A stretch of DNA of 64,000 nt from Neoceratodus forsteri (GCA_016271365.2 CM057458.1:201968501-202032500); one strand, 5' to 3'. Positions 22,126 to 33,541 are shown, counted from the first letter of the stretch. Notes: generated from the letters alone by a model not told the origin. Program-made: numbers and translations.

Positions 22126-22544
22126 TGATGCTTGATAGCCTTCTAGCCCTAACCTATGTTAACCTGAACTCCACCCCCTGAGCTTTTGTCAGATGTACAA
22201 ACCCTAACCCCTCTCAGCCCCCATCCCAAACAACCATTGCTCTATGTTTTGCTAATGCAATTGCAAAACATTTTATTTTTCCCTTATTGTTCCTTGCTAT
22301 GTCATTGTAACATGGATAATCAGATCATTGTAACAACTTTTTTGGAATGTAAATAATCTGTATATTCCTTGTCAGTTGTTGTAGCATGGACTATTTGTTC
22401 AGCGTACTCTTTTTTTGGATTGTAATTATCTGTATATACTCCTCTTCCTCTTTCCCCGGGTTGCACCTGGAAACCAGATAGAGCTCAATGTTCCTTTCCT
22501 GGTTAACAACTTTTAAATAAATAAATAAAAATGCCCAGGTTATG

Positions 22545-22730
22545 ACTGAACATTACACTGTTTCAGTGTTTACTCATAACTTCGTTAATTTTCAATATTT
22601 TGACTCCAAACATTCAACATTGCCATTTTTCCACACCATCTCATAAACGTGTCATGTCATTTTTTAAATCCTGAACTAGATGTGTTTTTGCACCTCTGGT
22701 GCTAGATGACATTTCGGCCAATATACTATA
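22545..22730 (+). repeat. Repeat family X, copy 3 or continuation of copy 2
   Basis: CATAACTTCGTTAATTTTCA and TTTAAATCCTGAACTAGATG parallel 'TAACTTAGGTAATTTTAAAT' and TTTGAATCCTGGCCAAAATG at 18770-18885. It may be the displaced remainder of the element interrupted by L2 copy a, or an independent copy. Confidence 0.5.
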
Positions 22731-22949
22731 AATGGTTTCCTACCCTCCTTATCCTCCTGTGTTATGACCACATTCTTTTTTTATTTTTAATTCTTTCTGA
22801 GTTTTAATTTCCTCATTATGCAGATTTTACAAAGTGTTTTTCCAACACTTCCACTAACTGGACCCCTACTGACCAGCAGTCCCTACCTCTACACTTAACA
22901 CCTACTGACCCACTGATCTATCTCTTTAGTAAAAATTATTTCAGTCCTT

Positions 22950-23265
22950 ATGTTGGTCTTGTGTGTTTGAGTGGGGGGAGCACAAAAAAAAAAGAAAAAA
23001 AAAGAAACAATCTAAAGACAAAGAACCTCAGTACAGAAGCACTGAAGCAAGGGTTACCCCAAAGGGCATTGGCAATAAAGCCAAGTTTCAGAGAAACACA
23101 ACATCACATATACCCACATAATGCAGAGCATCATGGGATGTATATGCAAATCACCATGAAATTTTAGGCTAGTTCAGCTTAAAGCATGAAGGCATGGTGC
23201 CAAAGGGCCTCTCAAACAATCTGTAATTTACATGCATTTTAAATAACAGAATGGGGGTTTTCTGA
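22950..23265 (+). repeat. Repeat family Y, copy 1
   Basis: The block GACAAAGAACCTCAG at 23018, with GGTTACCCCAAAGGGCA and GCATCATGGGATGTATATGC downstream, recurs twice at 28407-28856. It lies where the R/U5 part of the adjacent gypsy 3' LTR should be, so it has probably replaced or displaced that part. Classification is unknown. Confidence 0.6.
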
Positions 23266-23269
23266 TATC

Positions 23270-23696
23270 TCTATATTGGTAACATAATTTTTATAATTCA
23301 GTCCCCTAGTAACTTTTTACCTTTATCAAAAACACTTAGTGCCTTGGTATTTTCAACATTTAGAGGTTTCATACACATAAGGCATATAGATCAAGGTATT
23401 TTATGACATACCTGTAGTGCTATTGCATACTAAATCGACAATGAGGAATATAGCTTCTTATTTTACATCAGCTTGGAGGTCACCACAATAACCTCCCTGT
23501 ACAAGGACCTGAGAGGGAAAAGGAAAATTAAAGAGGACACTATAGCATAGTCAAGAAAGGGGTGGGGGTGCCCATAGGTGGCCAACCTTATGGGCTAGAA
23601 ATTGTAAAGTATAGCTTAGGCTAAGAAATAGAAGAACTGTTGCAACAGATTTAAGAAAAGGTCAGTCCTCAAGAGTGGCAGGATCTCCCTGTCACA
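23270..23696 (-). repeat. Gypsy copy 1 3' LTR, truncated
   Basis: It aligns with 35225-35636 over its full length, for example CAGTCCCCTAGTAACTTTTT, AAGGCATATA, AAGGACCTGAGAGGGAAAAG and GGCCAACCTTATGG. On the minus strand it starts TGTGACAGGGAGATCC. The R/U5 part present in the 5' LTR (35049-35225) is missing and repeat family Y occupies that side. The two LTRs differ by many substitutions and small indels, so insertion is not recent. Confidence 0.8.
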
Positions 23697-23712
23697 TATC
23701 CCCACCTTAAGA
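23697..23712 (-). other. Polypurine tract, gypsy copy 1
   Basis: The minus strand reads AAGGTGGGGATA directly before the LTR start TGTGACAGGG. This is the position and composition expected for the plus-strand primer; the corresponding site in copy 2 is GGTGGGAGAGGTG. Confidence 0.6.
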
Positions 23713-23869
23713 GGGAAACAGTTATTTCAGACTGCTTACCACTTTCCTGTCTCAGGAAGGGATGGTGCTTCCACCCATCCATCCATCTTCAATAGCTCCA
23801 CCTCAGGGTCCCTATTAACAATAAACATTCTATCATAAACATAATGGATATCATCATTCTTTACTCTGA

Positions 23870-24164
23870 GGCGTTAACATATATATCAACAGTGACTCAC
23901 GGTGCCTTCCCTGCACTGTCTCCTTTTAGGGAAAGTCCATCATATTCCACTGACATCAATTCCTGCACCATATCTAGACATGAAATCAGCATTTACATGT
24001 TTTGTCCCTACTCTGTGGGACACAGTATATCAATACGGCTGAAGAGCTAAGAACCACCGCATTATGAAGGGATTTTTTCTCTCATTTGGTACAACCAGCA
24101 GAGGGGGTTGTGGTCAATTACAACCTTAAATTCAGGCCCCCACATTGGCTGTTGTGGCATTTAG
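23870..24164 (-). pseudogene. Gypsy copy 1 RNase H, C-terminal part
   Basis: The minus strand reads EFKVVIDHNPLCWLYQMR and, further on, LISCLDMVQE, matching VVTDHNPLCWLQQM and LTFCPDMGQ of copy 2. The first half of the domain lies at 28142-28406; the two are separated by L2 copy b. Stops are present. Confidence 0.7.
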
Positions 24165-24198
24165 ATCTACCATGGGAAGTTAAAGCTGGTTCCTCGGT

Positions 24199-27100
24199 GT
24201 GTCACTATCTTTACTAGCACTCAGGTCAATTCTTCAGAACCCTCATCCCTCCCTAAAGTGGAATGACCATTGCACTTCTCCCTGTCCTGTGTCCAACAGC
24301 TCCTTTCAGGTAGCCATTCTGGACTATTGGGCTTCTCAGCTGTCTCTGCCGGGGAGTGGGACATCTCCCGAGCTGCCTCTGCAGATTACTCCCCCATTCA
24401 GACTCGAGACTTCCTACTCATGGCAAATTCCTGCCAGGACACTAGCGGCTGCAACACTAGGCCAGTATAACACCAGGAGTGGGTACAGGCCTACCCATCA
24501 ACACCACCTCCCCTATCATCCAAAAAATAGTGTTTACAAATTACAGTTTGCTGCCTTAAAAAGAATCCTGCTTCTTTTACTATTGTGCTCAGGTAATGTC
24601 GAACTCAACCCAGGACCATTAGACACCCTTGCTTCTCCATCAGACCTGGCAGGTATCAAAGGAATGTCTTTTATGCATCTTAATGCTTGTAGCTTGCTGA
24701 AAAAGTTCACCCTTATCCAGGCTTGGGTGAGCCACACCCTACCTGATGTCCTAGGGATCAGTGAGACCTGGCTTAGGCCAGCAACCCCAGACAATGAAAT
24801 CAATATCCCAAATTATTTACTCTTCTGAGCGGATAGGCAATCAAGAGGAGGTGGGGTGGCAATTTATGTAAGGGACAAATACTCAGCAGCATGCATAGAT
24901 GCATCATCTTCCCCCAAAGAATTTGAGTGCTTGACCCTAAAGATTGAACTTTCTCCTTCCAGTGCACTCTGTGTAATAGGCTGCTACAGGCCCCCTTCTG
25001 CTGGGCCTCATCTCCTGTCTCACCTCAGTTCTGTACTGGGGCTCAGTTCCTTGGAAACCATTATTCTTGGTGACCTGAACTACGATTGGCTATCAAGTGC
25101 ATCAGCTCCCTTGAAATCCTTTTGTGACACTGTAGGACTGGTCCAACTCATTGGCGATCCTACTCGCCCAAATAAAAAGAACCTTAACAGCAGCTCCCTC
25201 TTAGATGTAATTTTGGTTAGCAAGCCACACCTGTTCTCTCATGTCAGAACATTTTTCTCAGACATTAGCAATCATTGTATAATCACCACTATTAGATCCA
25301 TGCAGAACCCACAGTTTGTGGCAAAGTTCTCTATCAAGAGGTGCAACTGCAACTTTGATTTGTTTGCATACGTCCATGAATTGAAACATTCACTGCGATG
25401 GCAGGAATTCTTCCTAGCCAAAATGGTTAACAGGGCATATACTATTTTTTACAATATTTTAAGTGAGGCTTTAAATATGCATGCACCCTTGGTTAAGGTG
25501 CGGGTCAGGAGCAGCACCTGCCATTGGTTCTCACCTGAGCTCAAAGCTTCCCTTTTAGAAAGGGATACTTTATGGAAAAAAGCCTGAAGAAGCAAAAACG
25601 ACTCGGATTGATGTCTCTTTTAGAGAACATGTAACAAGTGCACCAAGTTGGTCAGAGCAGCCAAGGCCACCTACTATCGTTCGGAGTTAGCCTATGCTTC
25701 AAGAAATCCTTCAAAGCTATGGAAAACATTAAAAGACATGTCTGGACAAGCACCTGGTAATTCCATTCCAGCAAAAATTAAGTCCGGTAGCACCGTTATC
25801 TCTAACCGATTGGAAATATTGGAAGCCCTCAATAACCATTTTGCAATGGCAGGGCTAGCATTTGATACTTCCCCTACCAATGACCTCTGCACAGCTCAGG
25901 GCCTACCAACCCACGAGTCCCCCTCTACCCAGGAGGCCTTCTCCCTCCTGCCTGTCTCTCTAAAAGAGGTGGAAGATCTACTGCTGCAACTGGACACCAG
26001 GAAGGGAGCAGGCTCTGACTTCATAGAGCCATACTATCTGAAATGTACCTACCATGTGCTTGCAGTGCCAATCACCCACCTATTCAACATGTCACTCTCC
26101 CAGGGTAGCCTTCCCCCCAATGGAAAATAGCCCATGTCATCCCTCTATTAAAAGCAGGTGACCCCTGCGATCTAAATAATTACAGACTTATCTCCCTCCT
26201 CCCCATCCTGTCTAAATTACTAGAAAAAATATTGTGTGGCCAGCTAGGGGTATACTTAGAATCCAGAAGCCTATTAAACCCAGTTCAGTCTGGATTCAGA
26301 GCAAAGCGCAGCACCACAACAGCCTTAGCTAAGGTGACCAATGATTGGCTCCTAGACCTTGACAACAAGAAACATGTCTGTGCTGTTTTCTTGGATCTTA
26401 GTAAAGCATTTGACACAGTGGATCACAGCTTGCTTCTTTCCTCCCTAAGCACCTTAGGCCTGGATCATAAATCTATGCACTAGTTTGCAGACTTCCTCAG
26501 AGAATGGAAACAGCAGGTTAAAGCTGAAGGTGATCTTTCTCCATTAAAACCTATGCTGAGGGGCATTCCCCAGGGCTCTATCCTTGGTCCCCTCCTCTTT
26601 GCAGTCTACATTAATAACATCAATGACCCCATCAAAAATGCCAACATCCACTTATTTGTGGATGACACTGTACTGTACTTGAGTCGCCCCATGCCAGAAG
26701 CAGTCTGTGAAGACCTTCAAGCTGAATTTAACCTTCTACGATACCAGCTCATAAACAAAAAGCTTTTGCTCAATGCAAAAAAGACAAAAGGCATATTCTT
26801 CTCCCCCTTCTTGCATGTGGCAATTCCTGCTGGGGGGGGCTATCCCACAAATTAACACTGTTCTTGGAGAAATACTACAGTATGTAGCTAAATCCAAATA
26901 TCTAGGAGTTTGGCTCGATCATAAACTTTCCTTCGCCAACCATCTCAAAGAACTACAAAAGAAACTAAGGCAAAGATTGGGACTATTCTACAGAATTAAC
27001 CACCTGCTCACAAAGGAGGCCAAGATTCAACTGGTTCAAGCTACCTTCCTATCTTTAATACATTACGCAGACCTGCTCTACAGCCACTGTGCTGCCTCTG

Positions 27101-27525
27101 CACTGGCTAAGTTGGATACCCTCTACCACAGAGCTATCAGGTTCATTACTGGCCTTCCACTTTCTACACACCACTGCTCCCTGTACTCATCGTTAGGCTG
27201 GACTTCCCTTCACTATAGAAGGAATAGAAACATCGCCCTATGGACCTTCAGAGCAGTGACCAACAAGCTCCCCTCATATGTCTCAGATAGTATTCCCCGG
27301 AGTGTGTTAGGCACCTATGCTCTAAGGAGCTATTTCCTAATTATCCTCCAAGTTCCAAGGGTCAAAACTCATTTTGGCAAAGCTGCTCTAAGCTTCTCTT
27401 TACCCGCACTGTGGAACGGTTTACAAAGGAACATGAAGCTAAGCTGCCCTGTTAGCCTGAATATCTTCAAGGCGCTCTACGATCGCTACATGAAAGCACC
27501 TTGCAAATGTTTTCCTCACCGCTAG
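24199..27525 (+). pseudogene. L2 ORF2 copy b: leader, 2A-like motif, endonuclease, reverse transcriptase
   Basis: The frame opens at ATG 24199. A leader of about 130 residues ends in a hydrophobic run and GNVELNPGP. The endonuclease follows: FMHLNACSLLKKF, LGISETWL, RGGGVAIYVRD, VIGCYRPP, ILGDLNYDWLSS and SNHCII where SDH is usual. After a stop at 25587 come GAGSDF, NNYRLISLLPILSKLLEK, VQSGFRAKRSTTTALAKVT, FLDLSKAFDTVDHSLLL, GIPQGSILGPLLFAVYINNI and LFVDDTVLYLS at 26650-26680 (FADD in most relatives). The C-terminus ends RYMKAPCKCFPHR at 27525. Only a few stops and shifts (24826, 25587, 26130, 26483, about 26830) break it, making it one of the best preserved LINE copies here. Confidence 0.85.
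24571..24618 (+). other. 2A-like motif in L2 copy b
   Basis: The hydrophobic segment LLLLLLCSG is followed by NVELNPGP (24595-24618). Only the first Asp of the consensus (D-V-E-x-N-P-G-P) is changed, to Asn, by a single GAT-to-AAT difference. The motif lies just before the endonuclease, where it could have separated the leader from the enzyme. Confidence 0.75.
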
Positions 27526-28141
27526 CCCACTAATTCCGCAACTCCCCCTTTCCATCCTGATGCACGCCATGTTTCTACCCCTGGTTCTCACTCTTTCCCT
27601 ATTAACTCTTCCTGCTGCACCCACCTTTCCCTGTCTGCTCCAGCCTGGCTAAAGTCCCACCCCTTCCATAGTAGTGTCCCAATTATCTACCTCTCCTCCA
27701 TCATTATCATAATAAACAAGTACACGACAGCCATCGCCACTTTCTGTGGTTTTAGCCCAATTTTTCCCCCAGTCATCAGTAATATATCCCTCCTCTTCTT
27801 TACCTCTTTAACCTGCCACCCCATACATGACCTTTTTTCTCTTATATGTGTAGTTGCTGGCTGCCTCACTTAAAAGATCTTTGCTTATAACACTGTATGC
27901 CTATGGTTGATTGTACATCTGCTGACTTCTTCAATTGTAAAATAATGCTGTTTTTTTTTATTTATTTCAACCTTGTACTGCACTGTATACACTGTATATA
28001 CTTTTTCCTCCTTGTATATTATTGCTTTTTGTATACCTGCTTCTGTACTGTACTTTGATGTATTCATGAACAGGTCCACCTTGCAAATGAGCCTTGCTCA
28101 ATGGTGCCTGCCTGGATAAATAAAGATTTTGATTGATTGAT

Positions 28142-28406
28142 AATATTTCAAAGATTCAATAGCCTACTTCAGAGCTAAGCATTCTTTCTTTATGGTAGCA
28201 TATCTTCTCTCCCTCACACGTAGCTTCCTGCTGATATACATGATTGGATGTTCTTCCCCATCTATTTTCTGAGATAAAGCTGCCCCAGTATCATTTTCTG
28301 ATGCTTCGGTTTGAACCTTAAACAATTGCTTGAAGTCAGGGCTTTTCAATACAGGAGCTGTACATAAAATGTCCTTGATATTCCCAAAAGCCTCATCACA
28401 AATAGT
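28142..28406 (-). pseudogene. Gypsy copy 1 RNase H, N-terminal part
   Basis: The minus-strand frame reads DEAFGNIKDILCTAPVLKSP, then LFKVQTEASENDTGAALSQK and YISRKLRVRERRYATIKKEC. In the second, the catalytic Asp of the DAS block is replaced by Glu (TEAS). The frame is clean until the junction with L2 copy b at 28141. On the other side it is cut at 28406 by repeat family Y. Confidence 0.8.
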
Positions 28407-28856
28407 GACAAAGAACCTCAGTGTACAAGCACTGAGGCAATGGTTACCCCAAAGGGCACTGGCCAGGAAGCCAAGTATCAAAGAAATACAAAATCACACA
28501 TACCCCATCATGCAAAGCATCATGGGCTGTATATGCAAATCACCACAGAATATTATGCGGGTTCAACTTTAAGCAGAATTGCATGGTGCCAAAAAACTCT
28601 CACATAGTCTGCAAAGGGTGCCAACAGAAGACACAGACATGTGTTTCATTCTACCAGGACTCAACAGTGTGCCTTTTTTGTATGACACCCCAGTGGAATT
28701 AACCAGCTACCCTTAGATGGCCTATCTGGGTTATGTTGTGGTGAACCCAATAAAAACCAAAAACAAGCTAAAAGACAAAGAACCTCAGTGTACAAACACT
28801 GAGGCAATGGTTACCCCAAAGGGTCTGCAAATAGTGCCAACAGAAGACAAAGACAA
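28407..28856 (+). repeat. Repeat family Y insertion with internal duplication
   Basis: GACAAAGAACCTCAGTGTAC begins at 28407 and again at 28772. Both are followed by CACTGAGGCAATGGTTACCCCAAAGGG, and both reach a GTGCCAACAGAAGACA block. The pair sits in the gypsy between RNase H and the reverse transcriptase connection. GACAAAG at both junctions may be the target duplication. No coding region; family unknown. Confidence 0.6.
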
Positions 28857-29946
28857 ACAGTGGTCCACTGAACCTTATTTGGGGTACCTCTTTTTAGTGA
28901 GATCAGTCAAAGGACTGGCAATGGCTGAGAAATTAGGAATAAATCTCCAGTAATAACCAACCAGGCCTATGTAAGATCTTATGTGCTTTTTTGTGGTAGG
29001 AATTGGGCTGTTTGCTACTGCTGTAACTTTCTCTACCTCGGGCTTCACTTGTCAGTTGCCTGAAATGATCCCTAGGTATCTTGTCTAGGGCTTTGCAAGG
29101 GCACACTTAGCAGGGTTAATGATCACTCCTGCCTCCTTTATTGCTTGCAATACCTGGGACAAGTGTCTAACATGGGTTTCCCAGTCAGGACTGAATATGA
29201 TCACATCATCCAAATTAGCCACACAGTAGTCAGTGTATGGTTTTAGTATGTGGTCCATAAAATGCTGAAAAGTGGCTGGGGCCCCCATGTAGTTTGAATG
29301 GCATTGTGACAAACTGGTATAAACTGATTGGGGTGCTAAATGTGGTTTTATCTTGTGAATCAGGCGTCAAGGGGATTTACCAATATCACTTAGTAAGGTC
29401 AAGGGTGGAAATATACTGTGCATTGCCTAGCCTGTCAATGATGCCATCTATTCAGGGCACTGGGTAGCCATCAATAGTGATGAGATGTTAAGCTTCCTAA
29501 AATTTAGGCATAGATGTAACCCACCCTCTTTCTTGTCCACTATGACCATAGATGAAGACCATGCACTCTTTGAGGGCACAATTATGCCTAACTGCTCCAT
29601 TTTTTGGGCTTCCTGAATCACCTCATCCCTCACCTTCATGGGCAATCTGTAGGGCTTTTGGTGTATAGGCTTGTCTTGCGTGGCAGTTATGGTGTGCACA
29701 GTTCCTTTGGCATGCCCTAGAATGTTCATAAATATGGGCTCAAATTCTTGTAATATCCCCTGCAAATCTTTCTGTTGCTGAGGTTCCAGTTCAGAGTTTA
29801 TCTGGATCTCCCACAACTGTCGTGCCTGCTGTAGCCTTTTATAGTTAACCTCCAGCTCTGTCTCCCTAACTTCAGAAGGGATATAAATGGAGGGGTTAGG
29901 CTTCTCATGCCGTTTCCTAAAAAGGTTCACATGGTAAATTTTCTGG
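28857..29946 (-). pseudogene. Gypsy copy 1 reverse transcriptase
   Basis: The minus-strand frame 29448-29930 starts HVNLFRKRHEKP, directly continuing the integrase tail, then gives KPIHQKPYRLPMKVRDEV, MEQLGIIVPSKSAWSSSM, VDKKEGGLHLCLNFRKLN. After degraded sequence, 29085-29312 gives GAPATFQHFMDHIL and CVANLDDVIIFSPDWETH. The catalytic box keeps both aspartates but has Asn for the usual Tyr. Then come SYIGLVGYYWRFIPNF and PLTDLTKK near 28880. Several stops and frameshifts. It copies genomic RNA into DNA in the cytoplasmic particle. Confidence 0.8.
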
Positions 29947-31110
29947 GGGGTTTCTTTCCTGGCATACTAAGCTCATAATTCACTGCTCCTGTTTGCCTCA
30001 GAATGGTGAATAGGCCTTGCCATTTCATGAGTAGTTTGTTCTCTGTGGAGGAAAGAAGTAACAACACTTTGTCCCCTGACCAAAATGTTTTAGTCTTCAA
30101 ACCCTGGATCTATCTTTCTTTCTGCAAGTCTTGCTTCTGTTCTAAGCTCTGGTGTGCCAAGTTGATATACCTCCCCAGGCATTTGTGTAACTGAGTCATG
30201 TACTGTATGACATTAAGATGTCCCACCACCTTCCCTTCTTCCCAGTGTTCTTTAACCACATCCAGTGGCCCCCTCGGTTTCCTCCCACACAGTAATGAGA
30301 AAGGGGAGAAACCAGTGGATGCTTGAGGGATTTCTTGGTAAGCAAAAAGTAAATAGGGGAGGTACCTATCTCAATATCTACCATTTTCTTTTACATACTT
30401 CCTCAACATTCTCTTTAATGTCTGATTAAACCTCTCTATGAGGCCATCAGTCTGTGGGTGGTATGGGGAAGTACACACTGCTACCACACCCAGCAGATGG
30501 TACTATTCTTTTAGCAGGTGTGCATTAAAATTACTCCCCTGATCAGTAAGTATTTTCTGGGGGATTCCCATGCAGCTAAATATCTTTGCTAGCTCCTCTG
30601 ATTTTCTTGGGGTGGTAACAGTTCTCATGGGGATAGCTTCGGGGTAGCAGGTAGCATAATCATATATGACTAACACAAATCAGTTTCCAGAGGACCCACT
30701 ACATCCATGGTTATCCTGTCAAAGGGGTTATTCACAATGGGGATAGGTTGTAGTGGTACTCTATCCCTTTTTCCTGCCTGAGCTACTTTCTGACACTCAG
30801 CACATGCTTTACAATACTCAGTTATGTTTTCATGGATAGAGGGCTGATAAACCCTGGGTAATATCCTGCTCAAGGTGCTATCTCTGCCTGCATAGCCTGC
30901 TAAAGGGATGTCATGCACCAGATACATGATTTGGGAGCAGAATTTTTCTGGAACCATTAGTTGGTCTACTACCTCTCCAGTTCTGGGGTTAGTATATTCT
31001 CTGTACAATATTCCCTGTTTTACAACAAACTGAGGGGCACCTTTTTTACTCCCTTCCCCACCTGTGAAAAAAAGGATTAAGTGAAGGATCTGCTTTTTGC
31101 TCATGCTGCA
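29947..31110 (-). pseudogene. Gypsy copy 1 integrase, located before reverse transcriptase
   Basis: The clean minus frame 30670-31164 holds the N-terminal zinc-binding region: LVHDIPLAGYAGRDST, in which the second His of the HHCC set reads Tyr, and EYCKACAECQKV. DRITMDVVGPL, the first catalytic Asp, follows. The core continues as AIPMRTVTTPRKSEELAKIF, LTDQGSNFNAHL (second Asp, codon 30542-30544) and YHPQTDGLIERFNQTLK (Glu, codon 30434-30436). Exactly 35 codons lie between Asp and Glu, the DD35E spacing. The C-terminal GPY/F-type block reads KWQGLFTILRQTGAVNYEL (near 29990-30040). A stop lies inside the core. The reverse transcriptase follows without a gap. Confidence 0.85.
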
Positions 31111-31740
31111 TATCACATTTAGAAGTGTGTCCCAAGTCTGGCTGTACACCAGCATGAGTATCAATCCAGTCCTTCTTTAGCTTCCTCTTCTCCGCCTTAG
31201 TTTTATGGTCCTTGCCAGGATCCTCAAAAACATTATCATGAAATGGGAACACAGATGGTAAATGTCCCTGGTTCACTTGAGCTCTGATGGTTATGGCAAC
31301 TACAGCAGAGTTCTGAGCAGCATGACAATGTATAAATGAAACAAAGTCTGGGTGGTCATGCCCAATAACAACGGGCACGGGTTGGTGAGGTACCAACCCT
31401 ACCTCATATGTCTTTTCTTGAACAGTCATTTGTATGGTGGCTGTAGGGTAACAATGAGCATCTCCATGCACATAGATAGCTGCTGTATCCATCCCTTTAT
31501 TATTCCCAGTCACCAGATCTGCTAGCACAAGAATCTGGCAGCTCCCTGAATTAATCAGTCCCATCATCTGCTGTGATCCAATCTGTACAGTAGCCATAAA
31601 GTGCCCCTAGTTCATTAAGGCTAGGTGAGCTGTCTCTTTCTTTGTATTAGGACAGTTTCTTACATAATGTCCTTTGTTTTGGCAACCATGACATACAATC
31701 TCTACTACAGGAATTCACCACCTCTCTCTGCTCTCCAGTC
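31111..31740 (-). pseudogene. Gypsy copy 1 zinc knuckle and protease
   Basis: At 31650-31696 the minus strand encodes CHGCQNKGHYVRNC, a perfect CX2CX4HX4C nucleocapsid knuckle. A frame of 183 codons (31046-31597) then begins ATVQIGSQQMMGLINSGS. The protease motif D-T/S-G reads NSG, so the catalytic Asp is lost. The domain continues VLADLVTG, and VPVVIGHDHPDF resembles the second strand pair of retropepsins. The frame ends near the integrase start. A stop separates knuckle and protease here. Confidence 0.75.
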
Positions 31741-32279
31741 TTGTTTCACTGCAGTGGTGTCAACAGGATTGTAAAAGTAGGGGAGGGGGGCCACATGACC
31801 CCATGAGTAACTTCAACCAAAATGGGGGGTCTGGGGGAGTTGCCCCCCAAAAGAAATTTTGAAGAATTTGGTGCCAAATGGTGCTTTTTAGAAGCATTTT
31901 CTATGAAATATTCTGCAAGACAAGCATCGGGATTTTGTAGCTGAAATCCTGAAATACACAGCAGGCCACCTGAACTAGGGAACCAGAACATACCAGGCTT
32001 ATTGCTTTAGTCTTAGAACCAAGTGCTCACAAACACAGACAGAAAAAGATTAACAAAGTTTTTCCCAAGCCAAATGGTGCCTGGGGCTGGGCATGGATTT
32101 TTGTAAAATTTACCTCTGCGAGGAATTAAAAGAAAAAAATAAACTGTAGCAGCAGCAGCTCTTCAGGGCAGGCTGCTTAGTTTCACCACCTGCTGCTGTT
32201 TCGCTCACTTCCTGAGTCAGTCTATCTTTCTGCTTCCTCTCCCCCAAGCTCCTCCTATAGCATTCAAATCTTTTGTGTG

Positions 32280-32280
<1 letters not shown>

Positions 32281-32332
<52 letters not shown>
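32281..32332. repeat. (TA)n(TG)n microsatellite
   Basis: About 21 TA units run into five TG units within the hAT-like element. Confidence 0.9.
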
Positions 32333-32333
<1 letters not shown>

Positions 32334-33099
32334 ACGTATCTTACTCTTCTTACAATTACAACTCAGTATATAGTACAATGCAGGGCACAGCCTGCTCAGC
32401 TGCTCTTGCTGCATGCTGACTCCCTCCCTGTAATCAAATTGTGCTTGTCTTATCCTCTTCCCTCTGAGCTGAGCTCCCTCTACTTCTGCTCTCATATATA
32501 TTTTTATTTGGGGGGGCTTAAACTGTGACCTGCAACAACAAACCAGGGCGTACATTACTAGTACAGTAAACTAATTTACTCTGCTCCTGCATGTTGCTGC
32601 ACCCACTTCCTAGTAGCCACCAAGTTACTAAAGCAGCTCCCAGTTCTCCAGCTCCCTCCCATTTAGCCAGGCAATATTCAGTGCTGCACCAGGCTGCTCA
32701 AGAGTCAACACAGCAGCTCGGGCTTCTGCTGCTCTAACAAGTCTCCCTTTCTAATCTCCACTCCTCTCACCAGCTGCAATCCCATGTGACTGTCCCACTC
32801 CCAGTCTCTGTCTCCCTCTCACTTCTCTCCCCTCCCCAAGTCCCTGGTCCTTTCCCTCACTCATCATCCTAGAATTTTGATCAAACCACTGGAGAAAGTT
32901 AAACAGAAAGAAATTATGTACAACTTACTAGTGTTGTGTTGAAATATTTTTTTTTAACTTTAGTTGTTTAGTCACTTGTCAGTGAAGTCCTGACCCTGTC
33001 CGATAGGACACGCTGTTGCTAGCTCTGCTCCACTGCTCACTTTAACTGCGAGGGCACAAAATGAGGACTACACTCTAGCAGAGCATAATGAAGTTGGCC

Positions 33100-33495
33100 A
33101 GCCCCACCTCCAGCCCACACCTGCTCCAATCAAAGCAATATTTTAAGTACATGAAAGGAATAAACAAGTCAGGTACAGAGGGGCTGTTAAAAGTAAAGGA
33201 GGGGAGGGACACCAGGAGCCATGATATGAGACTGGAGGGAGGAAGGTTCAGGAGGGAGATTAGGAGACACTTTTTTACAGAGAGGGTGGTGGCTGGGTGG
33301 AATGCATTACCTGCAGAAGTGATATCCAGTAGAACAGTGGACTGCTTCAAAAGGGGATGGGACAGGACAAGAGGGGGTCAATGAAGGGACGGGTGGAAGG
33401 GAGGGGCAGCTGCAGAATAAGGGGTGCTAGCTGCACATTTGAGCAGACTTGATAGACCTCTAGGCCTTTATCTGCTGGCAAATTTCATATGTTCA
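33100..33495 (+). pseudogene. CR1-type LINE 3' end
   Basis: The plus frame reads YFKYMKGINKSGTEG, then RSHDMRLEGGRFRREIRRHF, FFTERVVAGWNALPAEVI and DCFKRGWD, the standard C-terminus of CR1 ORF2. The 3' end CTAGGCCTTTATCTGCTGGC plus TTCATATGTTCAT is shared with 36838-36900. A different 3' end (TTATCTGCCATCAA) is used by copies A and B, so two CR1 subfamilies are present. Confidence 0.75.
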
Positions 33496-33541
33496 TAATA
33501 TTGCCCACCCACACGGTCGCACTTGATTGGAGCAGGAATGT

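Larger units (their letters stand above)
19191..22530 (+). mobile_element. L2-type LINE, copy a
   Basis: A nearly full-coding-length L2 inserted into repeat family X. It starts near the hydrophobic segment before the 2A-like motif and ends in TTTTAAATAAATAAATAAA at 22513-22530. Its C-rich plus strand differs in composition from the AT-rich host repeat. Many frameshifts show that it is old. Confidence 0.75.
24165..28141 (+). mobile_element. L2-type LINE, copy b
   Basis: A nearly full-length L2 inserted into the RNase H of gypsy copy 1 in the opposite orientation. It has a 5' region, one ORF with a 2A-like motif, endonuclease and polymerase, and a 600 bp 3' UTR ending GCCTGGATAAATAAAG and GATTGATTGA (28110-28141). 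It must be younger than the gypsy it splits. Confidence 0.8.

Noticed and set aside
29947..31110. Integrase before reverse transcriptase explained by rearrangement
   Set aside because: The integrase tail (GPY/F-type block) passes directly into the HVNLFRKRHEKP segment and the reverse transcriptase with no break, as in Gmr1 elements.
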